8,975 nt of DNA, taken from the NCBI GenBank assembly GCA_016927125.1, contig JAFGNG010000164.1, forward strand, positions 1 through 8,975. The letters run 5' to 3'. Source of the DNA: Planctomycetota bacterium (GTDB taxonomy: Bacteria; Planctomycetota; SZUA-567; JAFGNG01). Positions 1-7,592 of this stretch are shown piece by piece. Positions within the stretch are counted from its first letter, which is position 1; every line of letters begins with the position of its first letter. A program made the position numbers and the translations under genes. The notes below the pieces were generated by a model. It was not told where the DNA came from. It searched no databases and saw only the letters and a list, made by a program, of their open reading frames with translations.

Positions 1-465
1 GAGGCTCTGCATACTACCCTTGGAAATCCCGGGATTGATCCGCAGGCAGAGGAGCGCGGGCAGGTTGAGCATCTTGATCGTGGCCAGCATCGAGGGGTCG
101 TCCAAGTTCAAGAGCAACCCGCAGCCGCTGGCGTAGCGGAATTCATCCTCCGTAGTATAGTTACCGGTATACATTCCCCAACCGCCGAGTTGCTCCGTCA
201 CCCAGGCCTCGGCCATGCTCGAAGCATCCGCCCCGAAGCCCTCGGAGAAGATAATCTTGATAATATCCGGGTTGGTGTTGGCCTTGAGCGCGTAGAGCGG
301 TGCAAACTCCGGGAAATACTTTTTGAAAGTATCGCGGAAGCGCGTGCAGTTGCTGCGAATCTTCTTCTCGTCATAGAGAAAGAAAGGCGTGGGAAATTTT
401 TTCACCGCCTGCTTGAGTGCAGTCGTCGGCAGGTGCAAAACCTCGGGATTGCTGCGCCGGGGCAT
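1..465 (-). CDS. lysA: Diaminopimelate decarboxylase-type PLP enzyme, N-terminal part
   Basis: Only the first 155 residues are in the window; the rest lies beyond the left edge. The fragment matches the N-terminal alanine-racemase-like PLP barrel of group IV decarboxylases. TPFFLYDEKKI at 26-36 leads to YALKANTNPDI at 58-68, where Lys61 is the expected Schiff-base lysine. GFGADASSMAE at 76-86 and LRINPG near 143-148 follow in family order. The family member expected in most bacteria is diaminopimelate decarboxylase, which converts meso-diaminopimelate to lysine plus CO2 in the cytoplasm. The substrate-specifying C-terminal domain is missing, so an ornithine/arginine or carboxynorspermidine decarboxylase is possible. 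The ATG has an AAAGGA SD seven bases upstream. The gene starts 18 nt after hisI on the same strand and is probably cotranscribed with it. I am confident of the fold and less so of the substrate. Confidence 0.8.
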   Translation of the reverse strand, partial: MPRRSNPEVLHLPTTALKQAVKKFPTPFFLYDEKKIRSNCTRFRDTFKKYFPEFAPLYALKANTNPDIIKIIFSEGFGADASSMAEAWVTEQLGGWGMYTGNYTTEDEFRYASGCGLLLNLDDPSMLATIKMLNLPALLCLRINPGISKGSMQSL

Positions 466-483
466 GGGAGTTCCTTTCAATTG

Positions 484-873
484 CTATTTGTCATACACAT
501 CATCGGGGTTAAAGACCTTCTCACCAACTTCCTGGATGGTGCCGTCTTCTTGGATCAGCTTGTAGAAGCAGGAATAATAGCCCACATGGCAGGCGGCGCC
601 ATTCTGCTTGACCTTGATTACCAAAGTATCATTGTCGCAATCGGTGCGGATTTCCTTCACCTCCTGGGTATGGCCGGAAGACTCTCCCTTGGTCCAATAC
701 TGCTGGCGCGAGCGGCTCCAGAAGGAGGTCAGCTTCTTCTCCATGGTGTCCTTCAGGCTGCCGCGGTTCATGTACGCGACCATCAGGACCTCGTTGGTTT
801 CGTGATCCACTACGACCGCGGGAATTAGCCCGTTGTCATCAAATTTCAAGGTTTCAATAAAGGGATAATCCAT
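484..873 (-). CDS. hisI: Phosphoribosyl-AMP cyclohydrolase HisI
   Basis: HisI opens the adenine ring of phosphoribosyl-AMP, the third step of histidine synthesis, in the cytoplasm. The 129-residue protein carries the family signature: SFWSRSRQQYWTKGESSGH at 50-68, TDCDND at 77-82 and NGAACHVGYYSC at 91-102. Asp78, Asp80 and Asp82 are the expected Mg site. Cys79, Cys95 and Cys102 keep the 16- and 7-residue spacing of the family's Zn cysteines. There is no fused HisE (pyrophosphohydrolase) domain, so HisE must be encoded elsewhere. Two starts are possible. I prefer the ATG at 873 because AAGGA lies seven bases upstream and the protein then begins just before the conserved GLIPAVV segment. The upstream in-frame ATG at 900 adds nine residues but has no good SD. 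The gene sits between truB and lysA and is probably cotranscribed with lysA. Confidence 0.95.
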   Translation of the reverse strand: MDYPFIETLKFDDNGLIPAVVVDHETNEVLMVAYMNRGSLKDTMEKKLTSFWSRSRQQYWTKGESSGHTQEVKEIRTDCDNDTLVIKVKQNGAACHVGYYSCFYKLIQEDGTIQEVGEKVFNPDDVYDK

Positions 874-900
874 CTCAATTTCCTTATCGATAAAGGCCAT

Positions 901-983
901 GGCTGCGGGTTAATTTCCGAAGATGACAGCTTACACCACCCAGAGTGCCTGGACAAGAAAAAACTATGGGATTGCCCGCTTTC
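901..983 (-). promoter_or_regulatory. truB-hisI gap with weak candidate promoter
   Basis: This gap precedes hisI on the minus strand. Reading that strand, TTGTCC (951-956) and TAAGCT (928-933) are separated by 17 bases and could be a weak sigma70-type promoter with a start near 921. That would give hisI-lysA some transcription independent of the truB side. Each hexamer matches consensus only partly. A run of six T just after the truB stop is not preceded by a convincing stem, so readthrough from truB remains the simpler model. Confidence 0.25.
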
Positions 984-1727
984 CTACAGAATAGGTCCCG
1001 GCGGGGGGCCGGGAGTAAGCTCGGTGACCGGAAGGGCGGAGTCGATTGCAAAGGGGCCGATCTGGGTGCGCCGCAGGGCAGTCATCACTGCGCCGCAGCC
1101 CAACGCCAGGCCCAGGCCGTCGATCAGCGTGCGCACGTAAAAGCCTTTAGAGACCGTCATCGCCAGCTCGATTTCTTCCCCTTCGTGGCGCAGGCATTCC
1201 AGGGAGTAGACCGTAACTGCGCGCGGCTCCCGTGCCACTGTCTTGCCTTCCCGGGCCAACTTGTAGAGCGGCTGGCCGTCTTTCTTCAGGGCGCTGTACA
1301 TTGGCGGGGTTTGCAGGATCTGCCCACGGAAGCTGTCCAGGGCCCGTTCCAGCTCTTCCTTTGAGATTTTGGGAACCTCTGCCTCAGCAATAATTTTACC
1401 AGTTATATCCTGGGTGTCAGTGCGCTGCCCCAGGCGCAACGTGGTAATGTAGGTTTTGCTGAAGTCCTGCAACTCATCAAAGAGGCGGGTGGCATTGCCT
1501 GCCATGATCAGCAGGAGCCCCGTGGCGAGCGGGTCAAGCGTACCGCCATGGCCAACGCGCTTGAGGCGCAGGGACTTGCGCGCCTTCGCCACGATGTCAT
1601 GGCTGGTGAGTTCGGCGGGTTTGTCAACCAGGTAGATGCCGGGGATCCGGTTAACCAGCGACAGTGGCGTAACCCGGAAGATTTTTTTCAATTCTGGAAA
1701 CGGAATCAAGGGCTGATTGAGCGGCAT
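984..1727 (-). CDS. truB: tRNA pseudouridine-55 synthase TruB
   Basis: TruB isomerises uridine 55 in the T-loop of most tRNAs to pseudouridine. The 247-residue protein has all the core motifs. GIYLVDKPAELTSHDIV (30-46) is motif I. GHGGTLDPLATG (59-70) contains the expected catalytic Asp65. KTYITTLRLGQRTDTQD (91-107) carries the active-site Tyr93. KGFYVRTLIDGLG (194-206) carries the conserved arginine Arg199, and RRTQIGPF (219-226) ends the catalytic domain. It is shorter than the roughly 310-residue E. coli protein and stops soon after the catalytic core, so it appears to lack the C-terminal PUA RNA-binding domain, which is common in other lineages. About 28 residues precede motif I, somewhat more than usual. 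No alternative ATG, GTG or TTG start was noticed closer to motif I, and the SD of the chosen ATG is weak. The gene follows the GH57 stop by 29 nt, so it is likely translated from the same message. Confidence 0.96.
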   Translation of the reverse strand: MPLNQPLIPFPELKKIFRVTPLSLVNRIPGIYLVDKPAELTSHDIVAKARKSLRLKRVGHGGTLDPLATGLLLIMAGNATRLFDELQDFSKTYITTLRLGQRTDTQDITGKIIAEAEVPKISKEELERALDSFRGQILQTPPMYSALKKDGQPLYKLAREGKTVAREPRAVTVYSLECLRHEGEEIELAMTVSKGFYVRTLIDGLGLALGCGAVMTALRRTQIGPFAIDSALPVTELTPGPPPGPIL

Positions 1728-1756
1728 CTTGGTCAGGGCTTTCTCTTTCTGGTTAA

Positions 1757-4291
1757 TTACGGTTCGCCTTCATCGGGCTCCGCGATCTCAACAAAGGCAA
1801 GCAGGTTTTCCAGATGGGATTCGCTGAACTTGAGGGCGGCACCGAGATTTTTTACCGCCCCGATAAGGCTTTCAGCTTCCTTAGCTTTCTTATCCGATAG
1901 CTTTCCGGCCCGCATCTGCTGCAGGAGCGGGATAATATCTTTACGCAGAAGATACCAGTAATTATTTTCAATCTTACCGCCGTTCTCGAAGAAGAAGCCA
2001 ACCTCGCGCGAAAATTCAATCAGCTTGGTGACTTCCTGGATGTTCGCAACCAGTGGAGAGGCGGTTATCCGCAGCATGTAATCCAACACCATCTCCGCTA
2101 CCACGGGCGCAGCCAGGGTCAGGTTTACATGGAGGGCATAGGCGGCCGCCTCCGCCAGGATTTCCCGCGCTTTATCGGTAAGTTCTTTGTCCCAGCTGCC
2201 CTTCTGGGCCAGGCGTTCGCAGACATCCAGGAAGCGTTGGGAGAGCACCGACTGCGCCGCGACCTCCATCACCTGCGGCGGCTTAATCTTGTTTTCAGAC
2301 AAGATGGTCAAGAGCGGGCGCAGGTTGTCATAAGTCTGCGAGAACGCGGCGTTGACCTCCTCCAGGCGTTCATTGAGCACATAAGTCAAGAGCTCCAGGC
2401 GCTGGCTCTGCGGCATGTCGCGGATGAGATACCCCTCTTTGCTCAAGCGCTGAGTAAGTTCCGCCAGCGACAGCTTGGACCAGGGCTTCAAAAAGGCTTT
2501 GGCTTCGGCCGCGCTGGCGCAAGCCTGCACCGCGCACGCAGTTTCACGGTCGGAGATATGTGCGGCAACAAAGGCATAGCAGGTCTTAATAAAGGTGCGC
2601 TGATCTTCAAGAACCAGGGAACCGCGAAAAGCCTGTACCCCGGCAACCGGCGAGCGATCAGTATCTTCAAAAGAGAGATTGTATTGGAAGGGCGGGCGCG
2701 CAAGTTCATACATTTCCATGATCGCGTAACAGGCAGCAATGACCTCGGGGGTATACCGGCAGGTCTCCACGCGCGCGCGGAAGAGATCCCCGCCGGAGCC
2801 GAGGGCGGGAACATTGGAGCGCGCCTTTTCAAGGTGGCTTATAAGTCGCGCTTTGAGATCCTCATCGGTAAAATTCCTGGCGTACTCCAGCATCCGCAAG
2901 GCATAACGCATGTTCTGCACCGGCTCCACCCCGCCGAGATCCGCGAAGAACCATCCGCAGGAAGTGTACATCAACATGGCGTTATGCTGCATTTCAAGCA
3001 AACACCAGAGTTTGTCTATTTCTGTTTCCGCGAGGCTGTCGTTGGTATGCTTTTGCAGAAAGCGCTGCCGGGATTCCGGCGAAGGCTCCAGGATGACTGA
3101 AATATAATCATTTCTAGCGTCCCAAGGGTCAACCAAGTAGAGGCTGCCTTCCTTTTCAAAAATCATGTCAACCGCGCTTCGGATATCGTCAAAAGCTTCG
3201 CGCAGGGGGGTGCGCCAATCCTGCCTATACCAGTCTTCGCCCCCGTCGCTGCAGCCACAGTGGCGGTACCAGCGGTCGACGCCGTGTGAACAGCTCCAGC
3301 TTGAACCCTCGCCCTTGCTGCCCTCCCAGAGCTCAACCTCCCACTCGGGGGGGAATTTTGCCAGGAAGTAGGAATAATTGGTGACAATGTCCTGGTGCTT
3401 GATGACAAAGTCCTCGAAGAAGAAGGCCAGGCACATCTCCCCGTAGGGTTCATGATGGCCATAGCTTTCGCCGTCGGTAGCGGCGGACACGAGCTGCGGC
3501 TTGTCCGGGTGGGAGTCAAACAGTTCTTCGAATTTTGCGCCCATCTTATCAGCGTTGCGCAGGAGTTTTTCAAAGGCGATGGCGTTGGAGATCGCCCCAT
3601 CATAGAAAAAGACGTCCAGGTGGCGGTTATAGAGCTTGCGGTGGTGGCTGTCGCGTTCAAAAATCCGGTAGGGCATGCGGGTATCCAGCGGCACGGAGAC
3701 GCATTCCTGCCAGTGGTGGCTGTTAAGGTGCCGCACCCGACTGGCCTGCTTCGGTGCCAGGATAATGTAGCGGATACCATGATCGATGAGGGCGCGGACA
3801 GTCTTATAATCCACCGCGCATTCCGAGAGCCACATGCCTTCTGGTTGGCGGCCGAAGCGGTGGACAAAGTCGGCAATCCCCCAGAGGATCTGCGTGTGCT
3901 TGTCCCGCTCCTGCGCCAGAGGCATGATCATATGGTTATAAACCTGCGAGACCGCATTGCCATGCCCTTCCAGGCGTTCGCAGCTCTTCTGGTCAGCCGC
4001 GACAATCCGCTTGGTGGTTCCGGGGTGATGCTTGGCCAGCCAACTGAAGAGGGTGGGTCCGATATTAAAAGACATGTTGAGGAAATTATTAGCGAGGCGG
4101 TCGATAGCCCGGTTCTGGTCATGGATGCGCGCCCGCGCCCCGGCAGCGTAACATTCGGAAAAGATGCGCTCGTTCCAGTTTGGGAACGGCTCCGCGCCCG
4201 CCTGCGGCTCGATTACTCCCAACCAGGGATTCTCGCGCGGCGGCTGGTAAAAATGCCCATGTACGCAGACATAGCGTTTGTTCTCACTCAT
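1757..4291 (-). CDS. GH57 glycoside hydrolase with DUF3536 domain
   Basis: This 844-residue protein belongs to the glycoside hydrolase family 57 branch that carries a C-terminal DUF3536 region. The GH57 barrel is at roughly 5-320. Its first block is HGHFYQPPRENP (11-22). EGMWLSECAVD (151-161) holds Glu157 at the position of the family nucleophile. ATDGESYGHHE (271-281) holds Asp273, the likely acid/base. A Cys-rich stretch, SWSCSHGVDRWYRHCGC (331-347), follows the barrel, and the helical remainder (about 350-840) is consistent with DUF3536. GH57 enzymes act on alpha-glucans by a retaining mechanism as amylases, branching enzymes or debranching enzymes, but the substrate of this subgroup is not known to me. 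There is no signal peptide, so it probably acts in the cytoplasm, perhaps on storage glucan. The ATG has AAGGA seven bases upstream, and that SD lies inside a small perfect hairpin. It is the first gene of the downstream leftward block. Confidence 0.9.
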   Translation of the reverse strand: MSENKRYVCVHGHFYQPPRENPWLGVIEPQAGAEPFPNWNERIFSECYAAGARARIHDQNRAIDRLANNFLNMSFNIGPTLFSWLAKHHPGTTKRIVAADQKSCERLEGHGNAVSQVYNHMIMPLAQERDKHTQILWGIADFVHRFGRQPEGMWLSECAVDYKTVRALIDHGIRYIILAPKQASRVRHLNSHHWQECVSVPLDTRMPYRIFERDSHHRKLYNRHLDVFFYDGAISNAIAFEKLLRNADKMGAKFEELFDSHPDKPQLVSAATDGESYGHHEPYGEMCLAFFFEDFVIKHQDIVTNYSYFLAKFPPEWEVELWEGSKGEGSSWSCSHGVDRWYRHCGCSDGGEDWYRQDWRTPLREAFDDIRSAVDMIFEKEGSLYLVDPWDARNDYISVILEPSPESRQRFLQKHTNDSLAETEIDKLWCLLEMQHNAMLMYTSCGWFFADLGGVEPVQNMRYALRMLEYARNFTDEDLKARLISHLEKARSNVPALGSGGDLFRARVETCRYTPEVIAACYAIMEMYELARPPFQYNLSFEDTDRSPVAGVQAFRGSLVLEDQRTFIKTCYAFVAAHISDRETACAVQACASAAEAKAFLKPWSKLSLAELTQRLSKEGYLIRDMPQSQRLELLTYVLNERLEEVNAAFSQTYDNLRPLLTILSENKIKPPQVMEVAAQSVLSQRFLDVCERLAQKGSWDKELTDKAREILAEAAAYALHVNLTLAAPVVAEMVLDYMLRITASPLVANIQEVTKLIEFSREVGFFFENGGKIENNYWYLLRKDIIPLLQQMRAGKLSDKKAKEAESLIGAVKNLGAALKFSESHLENLLAFVEIAEPDEGEP

Positions 4292-4293
4292 GG

Positions 4294-4306
4294 CTCAATC
4301 CTTGAG
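4294..4306 (-). promoter_or_regulatory. Hairpin containing the SD of the GH57 gene
   Basis: On the minus strand the 13 bases CTCAAGGATTGAG form a perfect 5-bp stem (CTCAA/TTGAG) with loop GGA. The AAGGA SD of the GH57 gene spans the stem-loop junction. Folding would partly hide the SD from the ribosome. The stem is AU-rich and the loop is tight, so it is at best marginally stable, and regulation is inference. Confidence 0.35.
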
Positions 4307-4312
4307 GGACGA

Positions 4313-4347
4313 GTAAAATAAAATGGCAAGGGAACCCCTTCCCCTTG
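4313..4347 (-). terminator. Rho-independent terminator after the toroid-protein gene
   Basis: Read on the minus strand, CAAGGGGAAGGGGTTCCCTTG (one G bulge, an eight-pair stem, G-rich loop) is followed by CCATTTTATTTTAC. That is the layout of an intrinsic terminator. It lies about 65 nt beyond the stop of the upstream gene and should end the aminotransferase-greA-toroid transcript. It is only about 20 nt before the start codon of the GH57 gene, so it could also lie in that gene's leader and act as an attenuator. Confidence 0.6.
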
Positions 4348-4361
4348 AAATCATGAGCTTA

Positions 4362-4390
4362 AATATCCATGGATACCAGGCGGTTGGCAA
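4362..4390 (-). promoter_or_regulatory. Candidate promoter for the GH57-truB-hisI-lysA block
   Basis: On the minus strand TTGCCA (4385-4390, five of six consensus bases) and GATATT (4362-4367, four of six) are separated by 17 bases. The predicted start near 4355 would place the 4313-4347 terminator inside the GH57 leader. There is no room for another promoter between that terminator and the start codon, so GH57 needs either this promoter or readthrough. Confidence 0.35.
4364..4375. promoter_or_regulatory. 12-bp perfect palindrome, possible operator
   Basis: TATCCATGGATA is its own reverse complement. It overlaps the candidate -10 element before the GH57 gene, where a dimeric repressor would block polymerase. 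No regulator gene is in the window, and the assignment is inference from symmetry and position. Confidence 0.3.
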
Positions 4391-4411
4391 ATGAAAAGTT
4401 GGTTTTAACAG

Positions 4412-5713
4412 CTATTCCGGGGAGGGCAGCAGAAGCTTTTCATACTGCATCATCGCACAGAGGGCATGCTGGACATAATCAATTCGCACCTCCCCGGGCT
4501 GAAGGTTGAGTTTCTGCAATTCCGGCTCCAGCGTAAGGGTTTGCGCCGCATAGGGAACCGCGCCGGCAAGGGGGCCGGTTTTCACCTGCATGCGGAGCAG
4601 GAAGCGCATCCCGCGTTCAATTGCCGCTTTAATTTCCTGCCGCAGGGCTTGCTCTGCAGGGGGAAGGAAGGCATCCGCCGCCAGCAGCCCCTCCAGGCGG
4701 GTAGCTGCCGGGCAGGTCCTGGCATCCAGGCCGAAGGAGCCATAGCGGATAGGGTCAGCAACGTCAATAAATTGCTCGCTGATAATGCCGGTGCAGACCT
4801 GCCGGGCGTGGGCGAGGAGTGTTTCCCGCGAAACCGGGGGGTTCTTCAGGCGATCATAATACAGCAGCAGCTTTTCCGTTGCCAATAGCGCCCAGTGGTC
4901 TGGTTCAACCTTCTCCCGGCCGTGGCGGAGACTAGCAAGGTAGGCCATCCCTTTCGCTGCGGCTTGGGGCCAACGGGGATCAGGATCAAGCTCAGACAAG
5001 AGCAGCAGCCCCAGCATGGCTTCTCCGGGATAATAGAGGCTGGTCCAGGAATCATCCCGGCCCTCAGCGGGAAAATACTTGGAATAAAAAGAGCCATCCG
5101 GCTTCTGCATGAAAAGAATGAATTCCGCCAGGCTGCGCAGTTCTTGTAACGATATTATTTCGGGATCAATCTGGTGCGCCGCGGTCAACGCGACCAGCGA
5201 CAGGCCGGAGCCTCCAAGCTTGGCCTGCAACCGGCTTTTGGAGTTATGGTCTTTACCTATTATCTCAGGCATACTCCAGAGCGCGATCGCCTCCGGCGCC
5301 TCCTTGAAAGGGCCGGAGATAAACACTTTTAGATAAGCAGAGGATCTCGCCAGGGCCTTGCGGACCTCGGGTTGCGGCGAGCGTTCCTCCGCCTGGGCCA
5401 GAGCGTAGATCGCCCCCGCATGGCGGAGCATGTTATACTCCTTGCCATAGTCGCGCTCCTCTTCCAGGTGGCGCAGGTAAGTAAAGCGCCCGGAGGTGTT
5501 ACAATTGTCCGTAAGATAGCGGGTGGCAAGCTCAATACCTTTCTGCAACTCCTGCGAGGAAATTTCATTAGAGGGGAGTTCCGAAGCGGCTCCAGCCACG
5601 CCTGCAAGGCAGGGGCCAACTATTACCAGCAGCGTAAGTACCAGCGGCTTGATCAAAAAAGTGCGGGAGGAAGCTCCGGCCCGCACTGAAATAATCTGGT
5701 TTGCGATGCCCAC
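4412..5713 (-). CDS. Exported protein resembling alpha/alpha-toroid proteins
   Basis: I do not recognise a named family for this 433-residue protein. It begins with a basic n-region and a hydrophobic stretch (about 23-40, PLVLTLLVIVGPCLAGVAG) ending near AGA-ASEL (40-45), which suggests Sec export and cleavage around residue 42. The mature part is mostly amphipathic helices at regular spacing. Its motifs resemble alpha/alpha-toroid proteins such as six-hairpin glycosidases and terpene-cyclase-like folds: GRFTYL (75-80), YNMLRHAGAIYAL (93-105), FMQKPDGSFYSKYF (201-214), SLYYPGEAMLGLLLL (225-239) and RLEGLLAADAF (339-349). A role in processing envelope or extracellular carbohydrate is plausible but unproven. 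The GTG start is well supported by GGAGG eight bases upstream. It lies 45 nt after greA and is the last gene before a terminator. A lipoprotein reading (Cys35) is unlikely because the preceding VGP is a poor lipobox. Confidence 0.8.
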   Translation of the reverse strand: MGIANQIISVRAGASSRTFLIKPLVLTLLVIVGPCLAGVAGAASELPSNEISSQELQKGIELATRYLTDNCNTSGRFTYLRHLEEERDYGKEYNMLRHAGAIYALAQAEERSPQPEVRKALARSSAYLKVFISGPFKEAPEAIALWSMPEIIGKDHNSKSRLQAKLGGSGLSLVALTAAHQIDPEIISLQELRSLAEFILFMQKPDGSFYSKYFPAEGRDDSWTSLYYPGEAMLGLLLLSELDPDPRWPQAAAKGMAYLASLRHGREKVEPDHWALLATEKLLLYYDRLKNPPVSRETLLAHARQVCTGIISEQFIDVADPIRYGSFGLDARTCPAATRLEGLLAADAFLPPAEQALRQEIKAAIERGMRFLLRMQVKTGPLAGAVPYAAQTLTLEPELQKLNLQPGEVRIDYVQHALCAMMQYEKLLLPSPE

Positions 5714-5758
5714 GGCCCGCGCCTCCGTTGGTTTGAGGAGGAAGTTATGGAACTTACT

Positions 5759-6226
5759 CTAAGAAAGGTCCACGATCTCGAATTCAACATCCCCGTTGGG
5801 GAGGCTGGCAATCACCACCTCGCCCACGCCATGCCCGACTACCGCCTGGCCCACCGGGCTGGTGGTCAGGATTTTGCCGGAGGCCAGGTCCTGCTCGCCC
5901 TGGCCGACCAGGGTGCGGGTCATTGTCTCGCCGTCGGAAACCCGCTTGATAGTGACCTTGCTGCCCAGGAAAGCCTTGTCCGAGGGTGCCTGCGAGGGGT
6001 CTATCACCACCGCCCGGGAGAGCTTGGTATGGATATCGCTCAAACGGGCGTTGAGCATGGCCAGTTCTTCGCGCGCGGCGTGGTAATCCGCGTTCTCACG
6101 CAGATCCCCGTGGGCGCGCGCGGCAGCGATCGCTGCTTTGATCGCGGGACGGCGGCTTTCCATCTCCGCGGCCTCGCGCTGCAGCTTGGCGTAACCCTCC
6201 TGGGTCATGGGGACATTGTTCGACAC
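5759..6226 (-). CDS. greA: Transcription elongation factor GreA
   Basis: GreA binds the secondary channel of RNA polymerase and stimulates cleavage of backtracked RNA so that stalled complexes resume. The 155-residue length is typical. The N-terminal coiled coil (about 8-75) carries ARAHGDLRENADYHAAREE (36-54), with the acidic tip residues Asp41 and Glu44 in the same positions as in E. coli GreA. The C-terminal FKBP-like domain (about 80-155) contains GKILTTSPVGQAVVGHGVGE, as expected. The GTG start has an excellent AGGAGGT SD five bases upstream. An in-frame ATG six codons later (6208) is an alternative, but nothing favours it. The gene is flanked closely on the same strand by the aminotransferase (51-nt gap) and the exported toroid-like protein (45-nt gap), so cotranscription is likely. 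No special regulation is visible. Confidence 0.97.
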   Translation of the reverse strand: MSNNVPMTQEGYAKLQREAAEMESRRPAIKAAIAAARAHGDLRENADYHAAREELAMLNARLSDIHTKLSRAVVIDPSQAPSDKAFLGSKVTIKRVSDGETMTRTLVGQGEQDLASGKILTTSPVGQAVVGHGVGEVVIASLPNGDVEFEIVDLS

Positions 6227-6277
6227 CGGTAACCTCCTGTTGGCTTTAAAACCTTCTCAATGATGTAATCGTTCTGC

Positions 6278-7552
6278 TTAGCCCAACAGTTTCCGGGCGC
6301 TGACAACCTCCACGCAGACCGAGAGCAGCTCGGTCGCCTGGCGGATTTCCTCCAGGGACGGCAGGGTGGGCGCGATCCGGATATTGCGGTCGTTCGGATC
6401 CTTGCCATAAGGGAAGGTTGCGCCCGCCTTGGTGAGCTTCACGCCCGCTTCGGCAGCAAGCTTGACAACTTCCTGCGCACAGCCGTCGAGGACATCAAAG
6501 CTGATAAAGTAGCCGCCCTTGGGGTTGCTCCAAGTGGCAATCCCCTTGCCGTCAAGATTCTTTTTCAGGATCTCCACCACCGCGTCAAACTTGGGCTTGA
6601 TGATCTTCGCCTGTTTTTTCATGTGCTTTTCAATCCCGGCCAGGTCCTTGAAGAAGCGGACATGGCGCAGCATGTTAAGCTTGTCCGGGCCGATGGTTTG
6701 CATGGCCAATGAGGCCTTATAGGCGTCCAGGTTGGCCTTGGAGGCGGCCATGAAGCTGAGCCCCGCCCCGGCAAAACTGATCTTCGAGGTCGAACCGAAG
6801 AGATAAATGCGGTCGGGGTTGCCTGCCGCCTTACAGGCTTCGAAGATATTCTTCAACTGGTCGGGCTTCCTGCCTAACTGATGCGCGGAGTAGGCGTTAT
6901 CACAGAAGATGCGGAAGTCACCCGCCGCCGCCGGCATGCTTGCCAGGCGATCCACCATGTCGTCAGTGTAGGTATGGCCGGTGGGGTTGGAGTACTTCGG
7001 TACGCACCAGATGCCCTTGACAGCAGGGTCGGAGCCGACCAGCTCTGCAACCTTGTCAATGTCGAGTCCCTTCGGGCCCATCTCCACAATTACCATTTCA
7101 ATGCCAAAATATTCGCAGACGGAGAAATGGCGGTCATAGCCGGGCGAGGGGCAGAGGAACTTGACCTTTTCCTGGCTCCACGGGCCTTTGCCTCCGGGCA
7201 CCCCGCGCATCATGGCAGCGCTCACCGTATTATACATGATGTTCAGGCTGGAATTGCCGCCAATAATGATGTCATCAGCCCCAACGCCGAGATATTCGGC
7301 AAAGAGGGCGCGCGCCTCCGGGATACCGTCCAGCCCGCCGTAGTTGCGGCAGTCCGTGCCGTTCTCGGATTTATAATCATCTTTTTTTAAACAGGTTAAC
7401 ATCCGGTTTGCCAGATCAAGCTGTTCCGGGCAGGGTTTGCCGCGGGTCATATCGAGAGACAGCTTCTTGCTCTTCCACTCGTTGTAGCGCTTTTGGGCGT
7501 CTTCGGCAAGGCGCTGCAATTCAGCCTTTTCCAGTGAATTCCATCCCGCCAT
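6278..7552 (-). CDS. Class I PLP aminotransferase, aspartate aminotransferase Ic/MocR-type
   Basis: This 424-residue enzyme resembles the PLP-dependent aminotransferase group that includes corynebacterial-type (subgroup Ic) aspartate aminotransferase. Aspartate-2-oxoglutarate transamination in the cytoplasm is the best guess, and the amino donor is inferred. LDMTRGKPCPEQLDL (33-47) is typical of this group's N terminus. Asn189 in SNPTG, Asp218 and Tyr221 in DNAY, and Lys257 in GSTSKISFAGAG match the PLP-binding set. The usual arginine after the lysine is replaced by the FAGAG form seen in this group. Arg392 in RNIRIAPT is the expected carboxylate-binding arginine. There is no N-terminal DNA-binding domain, so it is an enzyme and not a MocR regulator. 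I chose the ATG at 7552 because GGGGAG lies seven bases upstream. In-frame ATG (7567) and TTG (7570) starts have poorer SDs. It is the first gene of the upstream leftward block, preceded by a long foldable leader. Confidence 0.9.
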   Translation of the reverse strand: MAGWNSLEKAELQRLAEDAQKRYNEWKSKKLSLDMTRGKPCPEQLDLANRMLTCLKKDDYKSENGTDCRNYGGLDGIPEARALFAEYLGVGADDIIIGGNSSLNIMYNTVSAAMMRGVPGGKGPWSQEKVKFLCPSPGYDRHFSVCEYFGIEMVIVEMGPKGLDIDKVAELVGSDPAVKGIWCVPKYSNPTGHTYTDDMVDRLASMPAAAGDFRIFCDNAYSAHQLGRKPDQLKNIFEACKAAGNPDRIYLFGSTSKISFAGAGLSFMAASKANLDAYKASLAMQTIGPDKLNMLRHVRFFKDLAGIEKHMKKQAKIIKPKFDAVVEILKKNLDGKGIATWSNPKGGYFISFDVLDGCAQEVVKLAAEAGVKLTKAGATFPYGKDPNDRNIRIAPTLPSLEEIRQATELLSVCVEVVSARKLLG

Positions 7553-7592
7553 TTTATTTCTCCCCATCAAATTGACCTAATCCCATGGAAAA

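Noticed and set aside
190..828. 212-residue plus-strand ORF
   Set aside because: It overlaps lysA and hisI on the opposite strand, both of which have clear catalytic motifs and SDs.
960..983. Possible terminator after truB (run of six T)
   Set aside because: Only a three-pair GGG/CCC stem, or a mismatched longer one, precedes the T-run, too weak to call.
3395..4321. 308-residue plus-strand ORF opposite the GH57 gene
   Set aside because: It is the antisense shadow of a well-supported GH57 coding region and has no family motifs. The same holds for the plus-strand ORF at 2129-3100.
5600..5615. Lipobox at Cys35 of the toroid-like protein
   Set aside because: The residues before Cys (V-G-P) do not fit a lipobox, and a conventional AxA-type cleavage site follows a few residues later.
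5747..6232. 161-residue plus-strand ORF opposite greA
   Set aside because: GreA on the minus strand has full-length family motifs; this frame is its antisense reading.
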